Assembly: GCA_028284195.1 (NCBI GenBank)
Contig: JANQSE010000002.1
Location: 124,001-188,000 of the forward strand
DNA: 64,000 nucleotides
Origin: Balneola sp.
Lineage (GTDB): Bacteria > Bacteroidota > Rhodothermia > Balneolales > Balneolaceae
Reading direction: 5' to 3'
Part shown: positions 7,761 through 16,419 of the stretch, piece after piece
How positions within the stretch are numbered: the stretch's first letter is position 1
Layout of the letters: every line of letters begins with the position of its first letter
Notes under the pieces: generated by a model
What the model was told of the DNA's origin: nothing
What the model saw: the letters and a program-made list of their open reading frames with translations, nothing else
Database searches by the model: none
Position numbers and translations under genes: made by a program

Positions 7761-8759
7761 TTGATTAGAATCAGACTTCAAAGAAAAGGCCGTAAAAAAC
7801 GACCGATTTATCATTTAGTAGTTGCTGACAGCCGAAGCCCGCGCGATGGACGAATCATTGAGCAGGTTGGCCGCTATGATAACGTAACCGAAAAAAAAGA
7901 AGTGGTTTTGAATGAAGACCGCATTCTTTACTGGCTAGAAACCGGAGCTCAACCTTCTGATACCGTTCGCAAAATTTTGCGAAACGAAGGTTTGCTGTAC
8001 AAACGCCATTTAATGATGTGGGGTAAAAGCGAAGAAGAGATCGAGGTTGCTTTAGCAGAATGGAGGTCTTATCGCGAGTCGAAAGAAGAAGCCAGTACTT
8101 CAAGAAAAGACAAGTACAAGAGCGTACTGGCCGCAGAAGAAAAAGAATTCAAAAATCTGGTACAGAAAAAATCTAAAGAAGCTGCTAAGGAATTAGAAGC
8201 CGATGCAACCGCTGAAGAAGTTACTGAGGAAGCTGTTGTTGAAGAATCACCAGCACCAGAGGAAAAAGTAGAAGAAACTACTTCTGAAGAGCTTGTTCAG
8301 GAAGAAGCAGTCGAAGAAACTACCGATGAGGCTCCTGCTGAAGAAGAGGTGGCTGAGACGGAAGGGGTAGAAGAAGAAGCTCCTGAAGTGGAAGCAGCAA
8401 CTGACGAAACAAGCGAAGAAGAACCAGCTGTTGAAGAAACTGAAGCCGAAGAAGAGTCTCCCGCGCCAGAGGCTTCGGAGACTGAAGCAGAAGCTGCAGT
8501 TGAAACCGCAGAGGAAGTAGCTGAGGAAACACCTGTAGAAGACGTTGTTGAAGAAACTAAGGATGAAGCACCTGCCGAAGAAGAAAAAGCAGAAGAGCCG
8601 GCAGCTTCATCAACCGAAACTTCTGATGCTATGAGTGCTAAAGGTGCGATCGATCATATCAAGAACAATGATTTGGCCGCATTGAAAGGTTTTGTTACCA
8701 ATGCTGAGTCTCGTAAAACGGTACTTGCAGCCTGGGAGAAAAAACAATCTGAAGGATAA
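7761..8759 (+). CDS. rpsP: 30S ribosomal protein S16 with long acidic C-terminal extension
   Basis: Residues 1-85 are a normal S16 (MIRIRLQRKGRKKRPIYHLV, then RDGRIIEQVGRYD), which binds 16S rRNA during small-subunit assembly. S16 is usually 80-90 residues, and somewhat longer in Bacteroidota; this one has 332. A charged helical linker (~90-135) leads into ~150 residues made almost entirely of Glu, Ala, Val, Pro and Thr, predicted disordered. A compact end block (~292-328) has IDHIKNNDLAALKGF and SRKTVLAAWEKK, reminiscent of small helix-extension-helix modules. The TTG start has a Shine-Dalgarno. The frame is intact throughout, so the tail is probably translated; its role is unknown. Confidence 0.93.
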   Translation: MIRIRLQRKGRKKRPIYHLVVADSRSPRDGRIIEQVGRYDNVTEKKEVVLNEDRILYWLETGAQPSDTVRKILRNEGLLYKRHLMMWGKSEEEIEVALAEWRSYRESKEEASTSRKDKYKSVLAAEEKEFKNLVQKKSKEAAKELEADATAEEVTEEAVVEESPAPEEKVEETTSEELVQEEAVEETTDEAPAEEEVAETEGVEEEAPEVEAATDETSEEEPAVEETEAEEESPAPEASETEAEAAVETAEEVAEETPVEDVVEETKDEAPAEEEKAEEPAASSTETSDAMSAKGAIDHIKNNDLAALKGFVTNAESRKTVLAAWEKKQSEG

Positions 8760-8776
8760 TAAAAAATCCGGCTCCT

Positions 8777-9316
8777 ATGAATCGGGAAGCCAATACAAAA
8801 CTCTTTACTTCTATCGGCCGGGTTGACCGGTCGCACGGATTGCATGGAGAATTTAAGATCTTATTTGATTTTGATGCACCAGAGATCCTTGATGAATTAA
8901 CTGTTTTGTATTTGCGGAATGAAAGGGGCGATTATTTTCCTGTCCGGATTTCGAAAACCCGGGTTCAGGAAAAAGGAAAAACAATTTCGTTCTTTGTACA
9001 ATTTGAACATATCGCTGATCGCACTTCGGCAGAAGAGCTAAAAGGAAAAGCCGTATTTATCGAAACAGATAAAGCAAAGGCAATTCTTTCATCACAAGAA
9101 GAACACAGTTTTCTTCATTACGATGTGTATAACTCTGAAGGCCTGCATGTTGGCACGGTGATGGATGTCATGGAAAATCCTGCTCAGACCATTCTGAACG
9201 TTTCGTCTGAAAAAGGGAGCCTGCTCATTCCTTTCGTTAATCATTTTGTGATTGAAACAGACGAAGCAGTAAAGTCAATTACCTGCCGGAATCTCGATGA
9301 ATTGGAAGGGTTGTAG
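8777..9316 (+). CDS. rimM: Ribosome maturation factor RimM
   Basis: Helps 30S assembly, especially the 3' domain around S19, and functionally pairs with S16 encoded just upstream. 179 residues, normal. The N-terminal RimM barrel begins LFTSIGRVDRSHGLHGEFKI with the conserved GxxxxxHGxxGE pattern. The C-terminal PRC-barrel half includes VGTVMDVMENPAQTILNV and LIPFVNHFV, the signature of the family. It starts 17 bases after rpsP, and trmD follows with a 1-base gap, as in the classical rpsP-rimM-trmD-rplS operon. Confidence 0.95.
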   Translation: MNREANTKLFTSIGRVDRSHGLHGEFKILFDFDAPEILDELTVLYLRNERGDYFPVRISKTRVQEKGKTISFFVQFEHIADRTSAEELKGKAVFIETDKAKAILSSQEEHSFLHYDVYNSEGLHVGTVMDVMENPAQTILNVSSEKGSLLIPFVNHFVIETDEAVKSITCRNLDELEGL

Positions 9317-9317
9317 G

Positions 9318-10010
9318 ATGAGAATTGACGTCATATCTGCCGTTCCTGATTTACTTCAAGGCCCGCTCGATCACAGCATTGTGCAGCGTGCTAAAGAAAA
9401 AAGGCTGGTCGAGATCTTTATTCATGATCTTCGGGACTACACCGAAGATAAACACAAAAAGATTGATGACTATTCTTACGGCGGTGATGCAGGGATGGTA
9501 TTAACACCCCAGCCGGTCTTTAGCTGTATTGAACATCTTACTTCACAAAGAACGTATGATGAGATCATTTTTACAGCACCGGATGGAGAACAGTTTAACC
9601 AGGTTGAAGCAAACGGTTTATCACTCAAAAAAAGCATTATCATTTTGTGCGGCCATTACAAAGGTGTAGATCAGCGTGTAAGAGATGCTTTGATTACCAA
9701 AGAATATGCTATTGGTGATTTTGTGCTTTCAGGCGGCGAACTCCCCGCAATGGCTATTGTTGATGCTGTTGTAAGGCTGCTTCCTGGTGTAATCGGAGAT
9801 GCAGAAAGTGCTTTAAGTGATTCCTTTCAGGATGGGCTGCTTGAAGCTCCGGTTTATACCAGGCCGGCAAACTTCAAAGGCATGGCCGTTCCTGATGTGT
9901 TAACATCCGGTAACCACCAAAAGATTGAAACCTGGAAAACAGAGCAGTCTCTGAAAAAGACCAAAGAACGTAGAAAAGATTTGTACGAAAAATTTAAAAA
10001 AGATCATTAA
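9318..10010 (+). CDS. trmD: tRNA (guanine-37-N1)-methyltransferase
   Basis: Methylates G37 next to the anticodon using SAM, preventing frameshifts. 230 residues. MRIDVISAVPDLLQGPL opens the SPOUT domain; DYSYGGDAGMVL, LCGHYKGVDQRV and EYAIGDFVLSGGELPAM form the trefoil-knot SAM site and the catalytic region. The C-terminal helical domain has RPANFKGMAVPDVLTSGNH, conserved in TrmD. An earlier in-frame ATG at 9297 lies inside rimM; 9318 is chosen because it fits the family start exactly and follows the rimM stop directly. Confidence 0.96.
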   Translation: MRIDVISAVPDLLQGPLDHSIVQRAKEKRLVEIFIHDLRDYTEDKHKKIDDYSYGGDAGMVLTPQPVFSCIEHLTSQRTYDEIIFTAPDGEQFNQVEANGLSLKKSIIILCGHYKGVDQRVRDALITKEYAIGDFVLSGGELPAMAIVDAVVRLLPGVIGDAESALSDSFQDGLLEAPVYTRPANFKGMAVPDVLTSGNHQKIETWKTEQSLKKTKERRKDLYEKFKKDH

Positions 10011-10040
10011 CAGCTGATTCGTCAGCAAACAAAAAGAATC

Positions 10041-10400
10041 ATGGATAAGCTAAAACTTGTAGAACAAACTATTGTAAACGATGATATTCCTGAATTTACC
10101 GCTGGTGACACAGTGAATATTCACTACCGTGTTCGCGAAGGAGAAAAAGAAAGAATCCAGCAATACGAAGGTGTTGTTATTAGTGAAAGAGGAAGCGGAG
10201 CTAACAAAACGTTTACCGTTCGTAAAATGAGCAGTAATGTTGGGGTGGAAAGAATCTTTCCTCTGTACTCTCCTTTTATTGCTAAGATTGAAGTGAAGAG
10301 GCGCGGCAAAGTAAGACGTTCTAAATTATTCTATCTGCGTAGCCGTACTGGGAAAGCAGCCCGTATTCAGGAACGTGACTCAAAAAGCGAAAAGAAGTAA
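10041..10400 (+). CDS. rplS: 50S ribosomal protein L19
   Basis: 119 residues, normal. L19 sits at the interface between the subunits. [38 protein letters not shown] and [20 protein letters not shown] are the universal L19 segments, and the C-terminus [18 protein letters not shown] is typical. It follows trmD by 30 bases in the standard operon. A short hairpin lies between this gene and adk. Confidence 0.96.
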   Translation: MDKLKLVEQTIVNDDIPEFTAGDTVNIHYRVREGEKERIQQYEGVVISERGSGANKTFTVRKMSSNVGVERIFPLYSPFIAKIEVKRRGKVRRSKLFYLRSRTGKAARIQERDSKSEKK

Positions 10401-10421
10401 TATTTTCATTTAAACAATGAA

Positions 10422-10449
10422 CCGGATTCTGGAAAAAACACCAATCCGG
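10422..10449 (+). terminator. Hairpin between rplS and adk
   Basis: CCGGATT at 10422-10428 pairs perfectly with AATCCGG at 10443-10449 around a 14-base loop. Only CTTTT and then A-rich sequence follow, so a full intrinsic terminator is doubtful. It could be a partial terminator or an RNA-processing site between the ribosomal genes and adk. Confidence 0.35.
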
Positions 10450-10480
10450 GCTTACTTTTAAAAAACTAAACATAGTTTCA

Positions 10481-11035
10481 ATGAATATTATTCTTTTTGG
10501 TCCCCCGGGTGCAGGTAAAGGCACCCAGGCAAAATTGCTTCAGGATAAATACGCCATTCCCCATCTTTCTACGGGAGACATCTTCCGCACAGCTATTAAG
10601 AATGAAACCCCGCTTGGGGTAAAGGTAAAATCGATTCTTGATTCAGGCCAGCTGGTACCCGATGAAACAGTGGTTGATTTGGTTGCCGAAGAATTGAAAG
10701 CCCCAAAGTACGACAATGGGTTTATTCTTGATGGTTTTCCCCGAACGGTTCCCCAGGCCGAAGCTTTTAATGAGATCGCTGCCAATCAAAACAAAGCGGT
10801 TGATGCTTTTGTAGTACTTACTGTGCCTGAAAAAGAACTGGTTTCCAGAATTCTTTCCCGCGGGCAAGGAAGGGCGGACGATACAGAGGAGAAAATCAAA
10901 ACCCGTTTAGAGGTTTACAGAAGCGAAACCGAACCTGTTCAAAATTATTATAAAGCCAAAGGTGTTGAGAAAGAAATTAATGGCATCGGTACTGTGGAAG
11001 AGATTTTTGACCGGATAACTTCTTCGCTACACTAA
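10481..11035 (+). CDS. adk: Adenylate kinase, short-lid form
   Basis: Interconverts 2 ADP with ATP and AMP in the cytosol. The P-loop GPPGAGKGT is at residues 7-15; LSTGDIFRTAI and LDGFPRTVPQAEAF are the AMP-binding segments. At 184 residues it is the short type: the lid is reduced to SRGQGRADDTEEKIKTR instead of the zinc-type lid. It lies at the 3' end of the ribosomal operon and is followed by a recognisable intrinsic terminator. The ATG at 10481 gives the textbook MNIILFGPPG start. Confidence 0.97.
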   Translation: MNIILFGPPGAGKGTQAKLLQDKYAIPHLSTGDIFRTAIKNETPLGVKVKSILDSGQLVPDETVVDLVAEELKAPKYDNGFILDGFPRTVPQAEAFNEIAANQNKAVDAFVVLTVPEKELVSRILSRGQGRADDTEEKIKTRLEVYRSETEPVQNYYKAKGVEKEINGIGTVEEIFDRITSSLH

Positions 11036-11065
11036 ACTCAAAAGCCGGGTATTATATATTTGGCC

Positions 11066-11100
11066 AATCTTCTTTGTTTAAGAGGATTGTCTATTTTTTT
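11066..11100 (+). terminator. Intrinsic terminator after adk
   Basis: AATCTTCT at 11066-11073 pairs with AGAGGATT at 11081-11088 (one G-U pair) around a 7-base loop, and a C-G pair can extend the stem by one. GTCTA and seven Ts follow. Right position for ending the ffh-adk run. Confidence 0.75.
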
Positions 11101-11453
11101 GACCCCTCCCCTTCGAAAGAGAGGGGAGCTCTTTAAAATAACCCGCCGCCAAATTAAAAAGCCATCTGGGCCTAGCCTCGAAAGCCTTTGTGATTCGTTG
11201 ATTCCACTTTGAATGGCTGAAAACTTTTCTTAATTAGTCATCCAGAAGGAGTTGCTTTGCAACGACTGAAGGATCTGCACAACTAAGCACCCTTTCGATT
11301 CGAGGCTAGGTGGGCTCGTAAAGACGGGTTGGCCAATATTTTCTGTTCAAGAAATCTTCCCATCTGTAATTTTTGCCATTTAAAAACACAAGTGTAAAAG
11401 AAATTAACAGCACGGGGCAACTTGTCAAAATGTTCAGTAACATTGGTTTAATA
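11101..11453. repeat. Repeat-rich spacer with a 140-base inverted-repeat element
   Basis: No gene is seen. A hairpin CTCCCC/GGGGAG spans 11106-11128. CCTAGCCTCGAA at 11171-11182 and its exact complement TTCGAGGCTAGG at 11299-11310 bound a 140-base element. Inside it lies one unit of the window's dispersed repeat at 11237-11279: GTCATCCAGA, a small hairpin GTTGC-TTT-GCAAC at 11251-11263, then GAAGGATCTGCA. The element could be a tiny non-autonomous mobile unit or a structured RNA. Confidence 0.55.
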
Positions 11454-11461
11454 TACTTTTG
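11454..11461 (+). promoter_or_regulatory. TAnnTTTG -7 box before the DUF1499 gene
   Basis: TACTTTTG is an exact match to the Bacteroidota -7 consensus and would start transcription about 15 bases before the ATG at 11484. No clear TTTG -33 element sits at ideal spacing, so confidence is modest. Confidence 0.4.
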
Positions 11462-11483
11462 CTAAACAAATAACTAACTACCA

Positions 11484-12233
11484 ATGAACGCAGAAAGTAA
11501 ACGCGGAACTACATTACTAAAAGCAGGAATTACACTAGCTTTAATCGGGGCACTGGGAGTTTTTTTAGCCGGTTATGGATACCAATGGGGTTGGTGGCAT
11601 TATAGAATCGGTTTCAGAATAATTCCCTGGGCAACAGGGGGTGTTGTGCTGGCAGGTATTATTACAACAATAGGTTTTATCGGACTGTATAGAAAAACGG
11701 CGGTGCATACTATCATTGGCTGCGTTGGTATTGCGCTCTCATTAGCGGCTATTTTTAACATTGTTTACTGGCGGATAGAAATAAACAAAGGGTACCCTCT
11801 CATTCACGATATCACAACTGATATGGAAAATCCACCGATGTTTGTGGACATCATAGAATTAAGATCAGATGCGCCGAACCCTGCAGAATACCAGGGAGAG
11901 GAAGTGGCAAAGGCCCAAAAAGAGTTTTATTCCGGGCTCGGTCCAATTCAGCTTCAACTTAATTACGACGAGGCCTTCAACCAGGCATTAGCAAACGCAG
12001 AAAAAATGCCGTGGCAAATTATATCAGAGAGTAAAGAAGAAGGTAGAATCGAAGCCTATGAAAAATTGGCCTGGTTTGGGTTTATTGATGATGTGGTAAT
12101 TCGGGTAGATACCACATCAACCGGAAGCATTATTGATATCAGATCGAAGTCTAGAATAGGGAGAGGAGATCTGGGCGTTAATGCAAAGCGGATTAAAAGA
12201 TACAAAGCAACATTTAAAGCTTTAAAAGATTGA
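11484..12233 (+). CDS. DUF1499 protein with three N-terminal membrane helices
   Basis: 249 residues. Three hydrophobic helices at about 12-32, 46-68 and 74-95 precede a soluble domain (~105-249) that matches DUF1499. Its conserved parts are PLIHDITTDMENPPMF, an EKMPW start, EAYEKLAWFGFIDDVVIRV and IDIRSKSRIGRGDLGVNAKR. The DUF has no established biochemical role that I know of; in other phyla it is often found alone or fused to membrane segments, as here. Its 3' end overlaps the convergent glutaminase gene by 12 bases, so the two transcripts can form antisense ends. Confidence 0.8.
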   Translation: MNAESKRGTTLLKAGITLALIGALGVFLAGYGYQWGWWHYRIGFRIIPWATGGVVLAGIITTIGFIGLYRKTAVHTIIGCVGIALSLAAIFNIVYWRIEINKGYPLIHDITTDMENPPMFVDIIELRSDAPNPAEYQGEEVAKAQKEFYSGLGPIQLQLNYDEAFNQALANAEKMPWQIISESKEEGRIEAYEKLAWFGFIDDVVIRVDTTSTGSIIDIRSKSRIGRGDLGVNAKRIKRYKATFKALKD

Positions 12234-13136
12234 TAACTTGGTTTCAGTGGTTAAACGTTCAAGTACTTCCATACCTAGAACAGAATTTCCTGCTTTGTTG
12301 AGTTTTGGGCTCCAAATGGCAACGCTATAGTGTTCAGGAAATATAGCTGCTATCCCTCCACCCACTCCGCTTTTTCCAGGAAGACCAACTTTAAAAGTAA
12401 ACTCTCCAGCCTGATCATAAAAACCACAGGTAAGCATGATTGCGCTAAGCCGCTTAGATTGTGACTCTGACAAGATTTTTTCTCCGGTTACAAAATGTGC
12501 CCCATGGTTTGCAAACACTAAGAATGTTTGGGCAAGTTCTTTACAGCTCATTTCAATGGAACACATATAGAAGTAAAAATCGACAACATCTTCTACCAGG
12601 TTTTCAATATTTCCGAACGACTTCATCAAATTCGCTAATGCTACATTTCTGTAGCCTGAATTTTTTTCTGACTCGGCTACTTTTTCATTAAAATAAATGT
12701 CTTCGTTCCCCGCTAACCCTCTTACGTAGTTAAGAAAATCTTCTTTGGGACTTTTGAGTTTCGAAATCAGTATGTCACAAATTACCAACGCCCCGGCATT
12801 TATCAATGGATTACGAGGAATACCAGACTCATATTCCAGCTGAACCAATGAATTGAATGGATTTCCTGAGGGCTCAACCCCAACTCTTTTCCACAATTTT
12901 TCTCCCAGCATTGGATATGCCATAGCGAGTGCGAACACTTTACTGATACTTTGAATCGAAAATTTTTCCTCATTATCTCCAATGCTGTAATTTCCTTTTT
13001 GGATACAACATAAATGTATTCCAAATTTATTCGGATCAATATTCGCCAGTTCCGGAATATAATTGGCTACTTTTCCCCCAAACTTCGCGCAGTCTAAGCC
13101 GGTATTTATTTCATTTAGAGTTTGTTGGTAGTTCAT
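12222..13136 (-). CDS. glsA: Glutaminase, serine-dependent
   Basis: Converts glutamine to glutamate and ammonia. 304 residues, the normal size of the beta-lactamase-fold glutaminases. The catalytic S-x-x-K motif is S63-I-S-K66 in SIQSISKVFALA. Other conserved parts are EPSGNPFNSLVQLEYE, GIPRNPLINAGAL, the NVALA region, and the C-terminal GLPGKSGVGGGI. It begins one base before the end of glpD (TAATG arrangement), so it is almost certainly translated from the glpD transcript. It may contribute to glutamate supply or acid resistance. Confidence 0.94.
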   Translation of the reverse strand: MNYQQTLNEINTGLDCAKFGGKVANYIPELANIDPNKFGIHLCCIQKGNYSIGDNEEKFSIQSISKVFALAMAYPMLGEKLWKRVGVEPSGNPFNSLVQLEYESGIPRNPLINAGALVICDILISKLKSPKEDFLNYVRGLAGNEDIYFNEKVAESEKNSGYRNVALANLMKSFGNIENLVEDVVDFYFYMCSIEMSCKELAQTFLVFANHGAHFVTGEKILSESQSKRLSAIMLTCGFYDQAGEFTFKVGLPGKSGVGGGIAAIFPEHYSVAIWSPKLNKAGNSVLGMEVLERLTTETKLSIF

Positions 13137-14698
13137 TAATTAATGATATAGTTTTTTGCCAGTTCATAGAATTCCTTGAGCTCTCTTTCTTTCCATTCTT
13201 CATCTTTCTCCCATTCTTTTGCCATGATTTCTGCCACTAGGGGAGCTGCTTTCACGCATGCCTCTGCATCAAGCAAAAGGGCTCGCATTCTTCTGGAAAG
13301 AATATCCTCTATAGTCTGTGCCCATTCATTTCTAATCGCCCAAATTACTTCTGCCTTTATATAAGGCAAACCTGGATGTAGCTTCTCTTTTAAAGATGGG
13401 GCTTCTTTATAAAGTTTTTCAATACCTACTTTATCAGAGCCATACATATGAAGCGGGTCGTTTTCATCTACATTGTTCAACCAGCCATGGATTCTCAGAT
13501 TCTTGGTTTCAGCTTTTTTGAAATCCAGGCCTGCCACCCAGCTTGCTTTATCGATGGTATCTTCGGCCATTTTTCGGTAAGTCGTCCACTTTCCACCAGC
13601 AATAGTAACTAATCCGGATTCAGAAACCTGCAGGTGATGGCTTCTTGATATTTCTGATGTGTCCTTCATATCCTCAGGTTTTACCAGGGGCCTTAATCCT
13701 GCAAAAATACTTTTTACGTCTTTTCGTGTTGGGTCTTTCGTTAAATACTTTTTGGCATGACGAAGTACAAACTCAACTTCTTCCTCAAGCGCTACGGGCT
13801 CTATGTCTGGCTTTTCAATTGGGGTATCTGTAGTTCCAATAATAGCTTTGCCACGCCAGGGTACTGCAAACAATACTCTTCCATCATCAGTGTGTGGAAC
13901 CATAATGGCCGCATCACCAGGAAGAAACTCTTTGTCCAAGACAAGATGAGTTCCCTGAGAACATTGTATCATATCTTTATGCCCGGGGTTATCCATACTC
14001 AAAATAGAATCTGAGAAAACACCCGTAGCATTAATAACCACACGGGCATTTACTTCGAATTCTTCTCCGTTAATATGATCTCTGACCATTACCCCTTCAA
14101 TAAAACCTGATCCATTTTTGATCAATTCTGTAACTTTCATGTAATTAATCGGAGTTGCTCCAAGATCCGAAGCTGTTTGTGCTAAATTAATGGCGAGCCT
14201 TGCATCGTCAAACTGCCCGTCATAATAAATAACTCCACCACGAAGTCCTTCCGGTTCCAGGGTGGGAATTTTTTCAAGTACTTCTTCTTTCGAAAGTATT
14301 TTTGATTTCTTAATGCCAAGCTTACCCGCTAAAGCATCGTACACTTTCATGCCTGCGCCATAAAAAGGGCCATTCCACCATTCGTAACTTGGCACTATAA
14401 ATGATTGATGGCTGACAAGATGAGGCGCGTTTTGAATTAGCAGTCCGCGCTCATGCAGTGCTTCAATTACCAGAGAAATATCGCCTTGCTGCAGATAACG
14501 AACTCCACCATGAACCAGTTTTGTACTCCGGCTGGAAGTTCCCTTGGCAAAATCAGCCATATCCAGAAGCAATGTCTTATAGCCCCGATTGGCTGAATCC
14601 ACTGCGCAGCCTAACCCGGTTGCTCCCCCACCAATGATGAGTACATCCCAATAGCCGTTAAAATCTCTAACATGGTTTAGTGATTCTGTACGGGTCAT
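13136..14698 (-). CDS. glpD: Aerobic glycerol-3-phosphate dehydrogenase
   Basis: FAD enzyme at the inner face of the membrane that oxidises glycerol 3-phosphate to dihydroxyacetone phosphate and passes electrons to quinone. 520 residues. The dinucleotide fold DVLIIGGGATGLGCAVDSAN starts at about residue 19. TSSRSTKLVHGGVRYLQ and FAVPWRGKAIIGTTDTP are family signatures, with the DAO C-domain at the end. It lies after the methyltransferase gene (70-base gap) and is coupled to glsA. No glycerol kinase or facilitator is in the window. Confidence 0.95.
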   Translation of the reverse strand: MTRTESLNHVRDFNGYWDVLIIGGGATGLGCAVDSANRGYKTLLLDMADFAKGTSSRSTKLVHGGVRYLQQGDISLVIEALHERGLLIQNAPHLVSHQSFIVPSYEWWNGPFYGAGMKVYDALAGKLGIKKSKILSKEEVLEKIPTLEPEGLRGGVIYYDGQFDDARLAINLAQTASDLGATPINYMKVTELIKNGSGFIEGVMVRDHINGEEFEVNARVVINATGVFSDSILSMDNPGHKDMIQCSQGTHLVLDKEFLPGDAAIMVPHTDDGRVLFAVPWRGKAIIGTTDTPIEKPDIEPVALEEEVEFVLRHAKKYLTKDPTRKDVKSIFAGLRPLVKPEDMKDTSEISRSHHLQVSESGLVTIAGGKWTTYRKMAEDTIDKASWVAGLDFKKAETKNLRIHGWLNNVDENDPLHMYGSDKVGIEKLYKEAPSLKEKLHPGLPYIKAEVIWAIRNEWAQTIEDILSRRMRALLLDAEACVKAAPLVAEIMAKEWEKDEEWKERELKEFYELAKNYIIN

Positions 14699-14768
14699 TC
14701 GTATATCTGCATTAATGTATAACTAGAAAATACCGACTACAAAGAACATACAAAATCGAAAGATAACT

Positions 14769-15575
14769 CTAGGAAGGTTTTAATTTTGAGAAGCAAACAA
14801 TACCGCGTATGATTTGTTTTTCTACTTTGAAGCCTGCTTGATTGAATAGCTTATTACTTTCGTTTTTTGTCCAGAATTTAATTCCACCAATACCCATAGA
14901 TTCCTGAAGCAAGCGGCCATACCATGCATCGCTTTTAATCAGATGCATCATAAAAAAAACACCGTTTTCTTTTAGAACTCTACGAGCTTCACTCAAAACC
15001 CGGGCCTCTTCGGTGAGTTCGTTTAGTGTTCCTCCCATTACAATGCCGTCAAAAGTTTTGCTGAAGAAAGGCATGTGTTTTCCATCGGCGCGAACAAAGA
15101 ACATATTTGTTTCATCAGCTTCTGCTTTAATACGGGCTTCTTCCAGCATTTGCATCGAAAAATCCAGCCCAATGATATCAGCTTTTTGTTGGGCGGCTTT
15201 TAATGCTCGGCCATATAGTGCGGTAGAGCAGCCTACATCCAAATATAAGCAACCTTCTTTAGGTTCCGTCCATTCTATCAAGAGTTCATGTTCTTTTTCG
15301 ATGGGAAAATCTTCTCCGGTGAAGAGGGTGAGAGAACGTTTTCGCCAGATCTCTTCATAGATAGTGGCAGTTAATTTCCAGTGATTGGTATAAGAAGCTA
15401 CACTCGAAAAATGGGGTTGCTTTCCCAGAATATCGATGATGTTATTTTTTACATCGTATTCATCCCCATCTTGTGAAGAAAGCGTGCCATTAAAAGGTGT
15501 GCTCAAATTCGAAATTTCTTCCGGCACCTGAATAGCTGCTCGTTCATTTTCAGGAGATTTTAATTCTAAACTCAT
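14769..15575 (-). CDS. SAM-dependent methyltransferase with cysteine-less Trm112-like head
   Basis: 268 residues. The Rossmann motif I YLDVGCSTALYGRAL (~118-132), IGLDFSMQMLEEAR and GIVMGGTLNEL show a class I methyltransferase; the second half is typical of the UbiE/Methyltransf_11 group. Residues 20-50 (STPFNGTLSSQDGDEYDVKN followed by NIIDILG) have the outline of the Trm112-like zinc module, but the cysteines are gone. The substrate cannot be named. It follows the SAM hydrolase by 55 bases in the dnaN run. Confidence 0.8.
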   Translation of the reverse strand: MSLELKSPENERAAIQVPEEISNLSTPFNGTLSSQDGDEYDVKNNIIDILGKQPHFSSVASYTNHWKLTATIYEEIWRKRSLTLFTGEDFPIEKEHELLIEWTEPKEGCLYLDVGCSTALYGRALKAAQQKADIIGLDFSMQMLEEARIKAEADETNMFFVRADGKHMPFFSKTFDGIVMGGTLNELTEEARVLSEARRVLKENGVFFMMHLIKSDAWYGRLLQESMGIGGIKFWTKNESNKLFNQAGFKVEKQIIRGIVCFSKLKPS

Positions 15576-15630
15576 AATGGCTTATTTGCTTGTGCCAGCC
15601 GTACGTGATTGATGCCTTTGTGTTACGGGA

Positions 15631-16419
15631 TCATTTTTGAAGCACCAATGATACCTGTGCGCCTTTATCAACACTTAAAAGTTCTGCGGCATTTCCTTTA
15701 TTAATGCCAATTTCCAGCATTCCGGAGCTGCCTATAAATGCTGCCGGGTCTCCGTCTTCAACATCGCCAAAAGTATTTACCATGTGATCAATGATGGTAT
15801 TTCCCACATAAATCCGAACTTTGCGCCGCCCGATCATATCTTCCATTAATGTTTCAGAGATATTGGTAATCAGGTTGCCAAAACGGTCAATGTGTACCAC
15901 CCAGCCTTGCAGCCCGTCTTTATCTCCGATAGGAACTGCCCAGTGATAAGTAACCAGATCTTTAATGGGGTCACCAAGGTCTTTTAACTTTACACCATTA
16001 CTTAAGTGTGCCGCCACAGGGGCAAAAATGTCCCTTCCATGAAATGTTCGGGAGCGTTCTTTTCGCCAATACTTTTCTTTGTTTAGTTTTATGGCCTTAT
16101 AGTCGAATTCGTCATAGAACAATGAAAAAATTCCATTGTCTGGGCCAACGAAATATTGGTCATTAATTTTTAGAACAATTGGGCTGCGGTCGGTTCCAAC
16201 ACCAGGGTCAACCACAACTAAGTGCACTGTATTTTTTGGGAAAAGAAAAGCTGAGTTTCGAATTACCCATGCTCCCGCCATAATATCCTGAGCGGGAATG
16301 TCATGAGAAATGTCAACAAGGCGAACATCCGGGGCAAGCCCAAGAATTACTGCCTTCATTGCACTTACATATTGATCTTGGAGCCCAAAATCGGAAGTAA
16401 GTGTAATTATTTGGCTCAT
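15631..16419 (-). CDS. SAM hydrolase / SAM hydroxide adenosyltransferase family (DUF62)
   Basis: Splits S-adenosylmethionine into adenosine and methionine using water; related to fluorinases and chlorinases. 262 residues. ITLTSDFGLQDQYVSAMK begins the N-domain, VDPGVGTDR and VGPDNGIFS line the substrate site, and the FHGRDIFAPVAAHLS segment carries the Arg and His of the family's Asp-Arg-His water-activating triad. There is no large insertion loop of the fluorinase type, so halogenation is unlikely. Its ATG overlaps the dnaN stop by 4 bases (ATGA), pointing to translational coupling. Confidence 0.9.
   Translation of the reverse strand: MSQIITLTSDFGLQDQYVSAMKAVILGLAPDVRLVDISHDIPAQDIMAGAWVIRNSAFLFPKNTVHLVVVDPGVGTDRSPIVLKINDQYFVGPDNGIFSLFYDEFDYKAIKLNKEKYWRKERSRTFHGRDIFAPVAAHLSNGVKLKDLGDPIKDLVTYHWAVPIGDKDGLQGWVVHIDRFGNLITNISETLMEDMIGRRKVRIYVGNTIIDHMVNTFGDVEDGDPAAFIGSSGMLEIGINKGNAAELLSVDKGAQVSLVLQK

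Noticed and set aside
8320..8532. 70-codon leucine-rich minus-strand frame inside rpsP
   Set aside because: It is the antisense reading of the GAA/GAG-rich tail, which produces Leu/Phe/Gln runs automatically.
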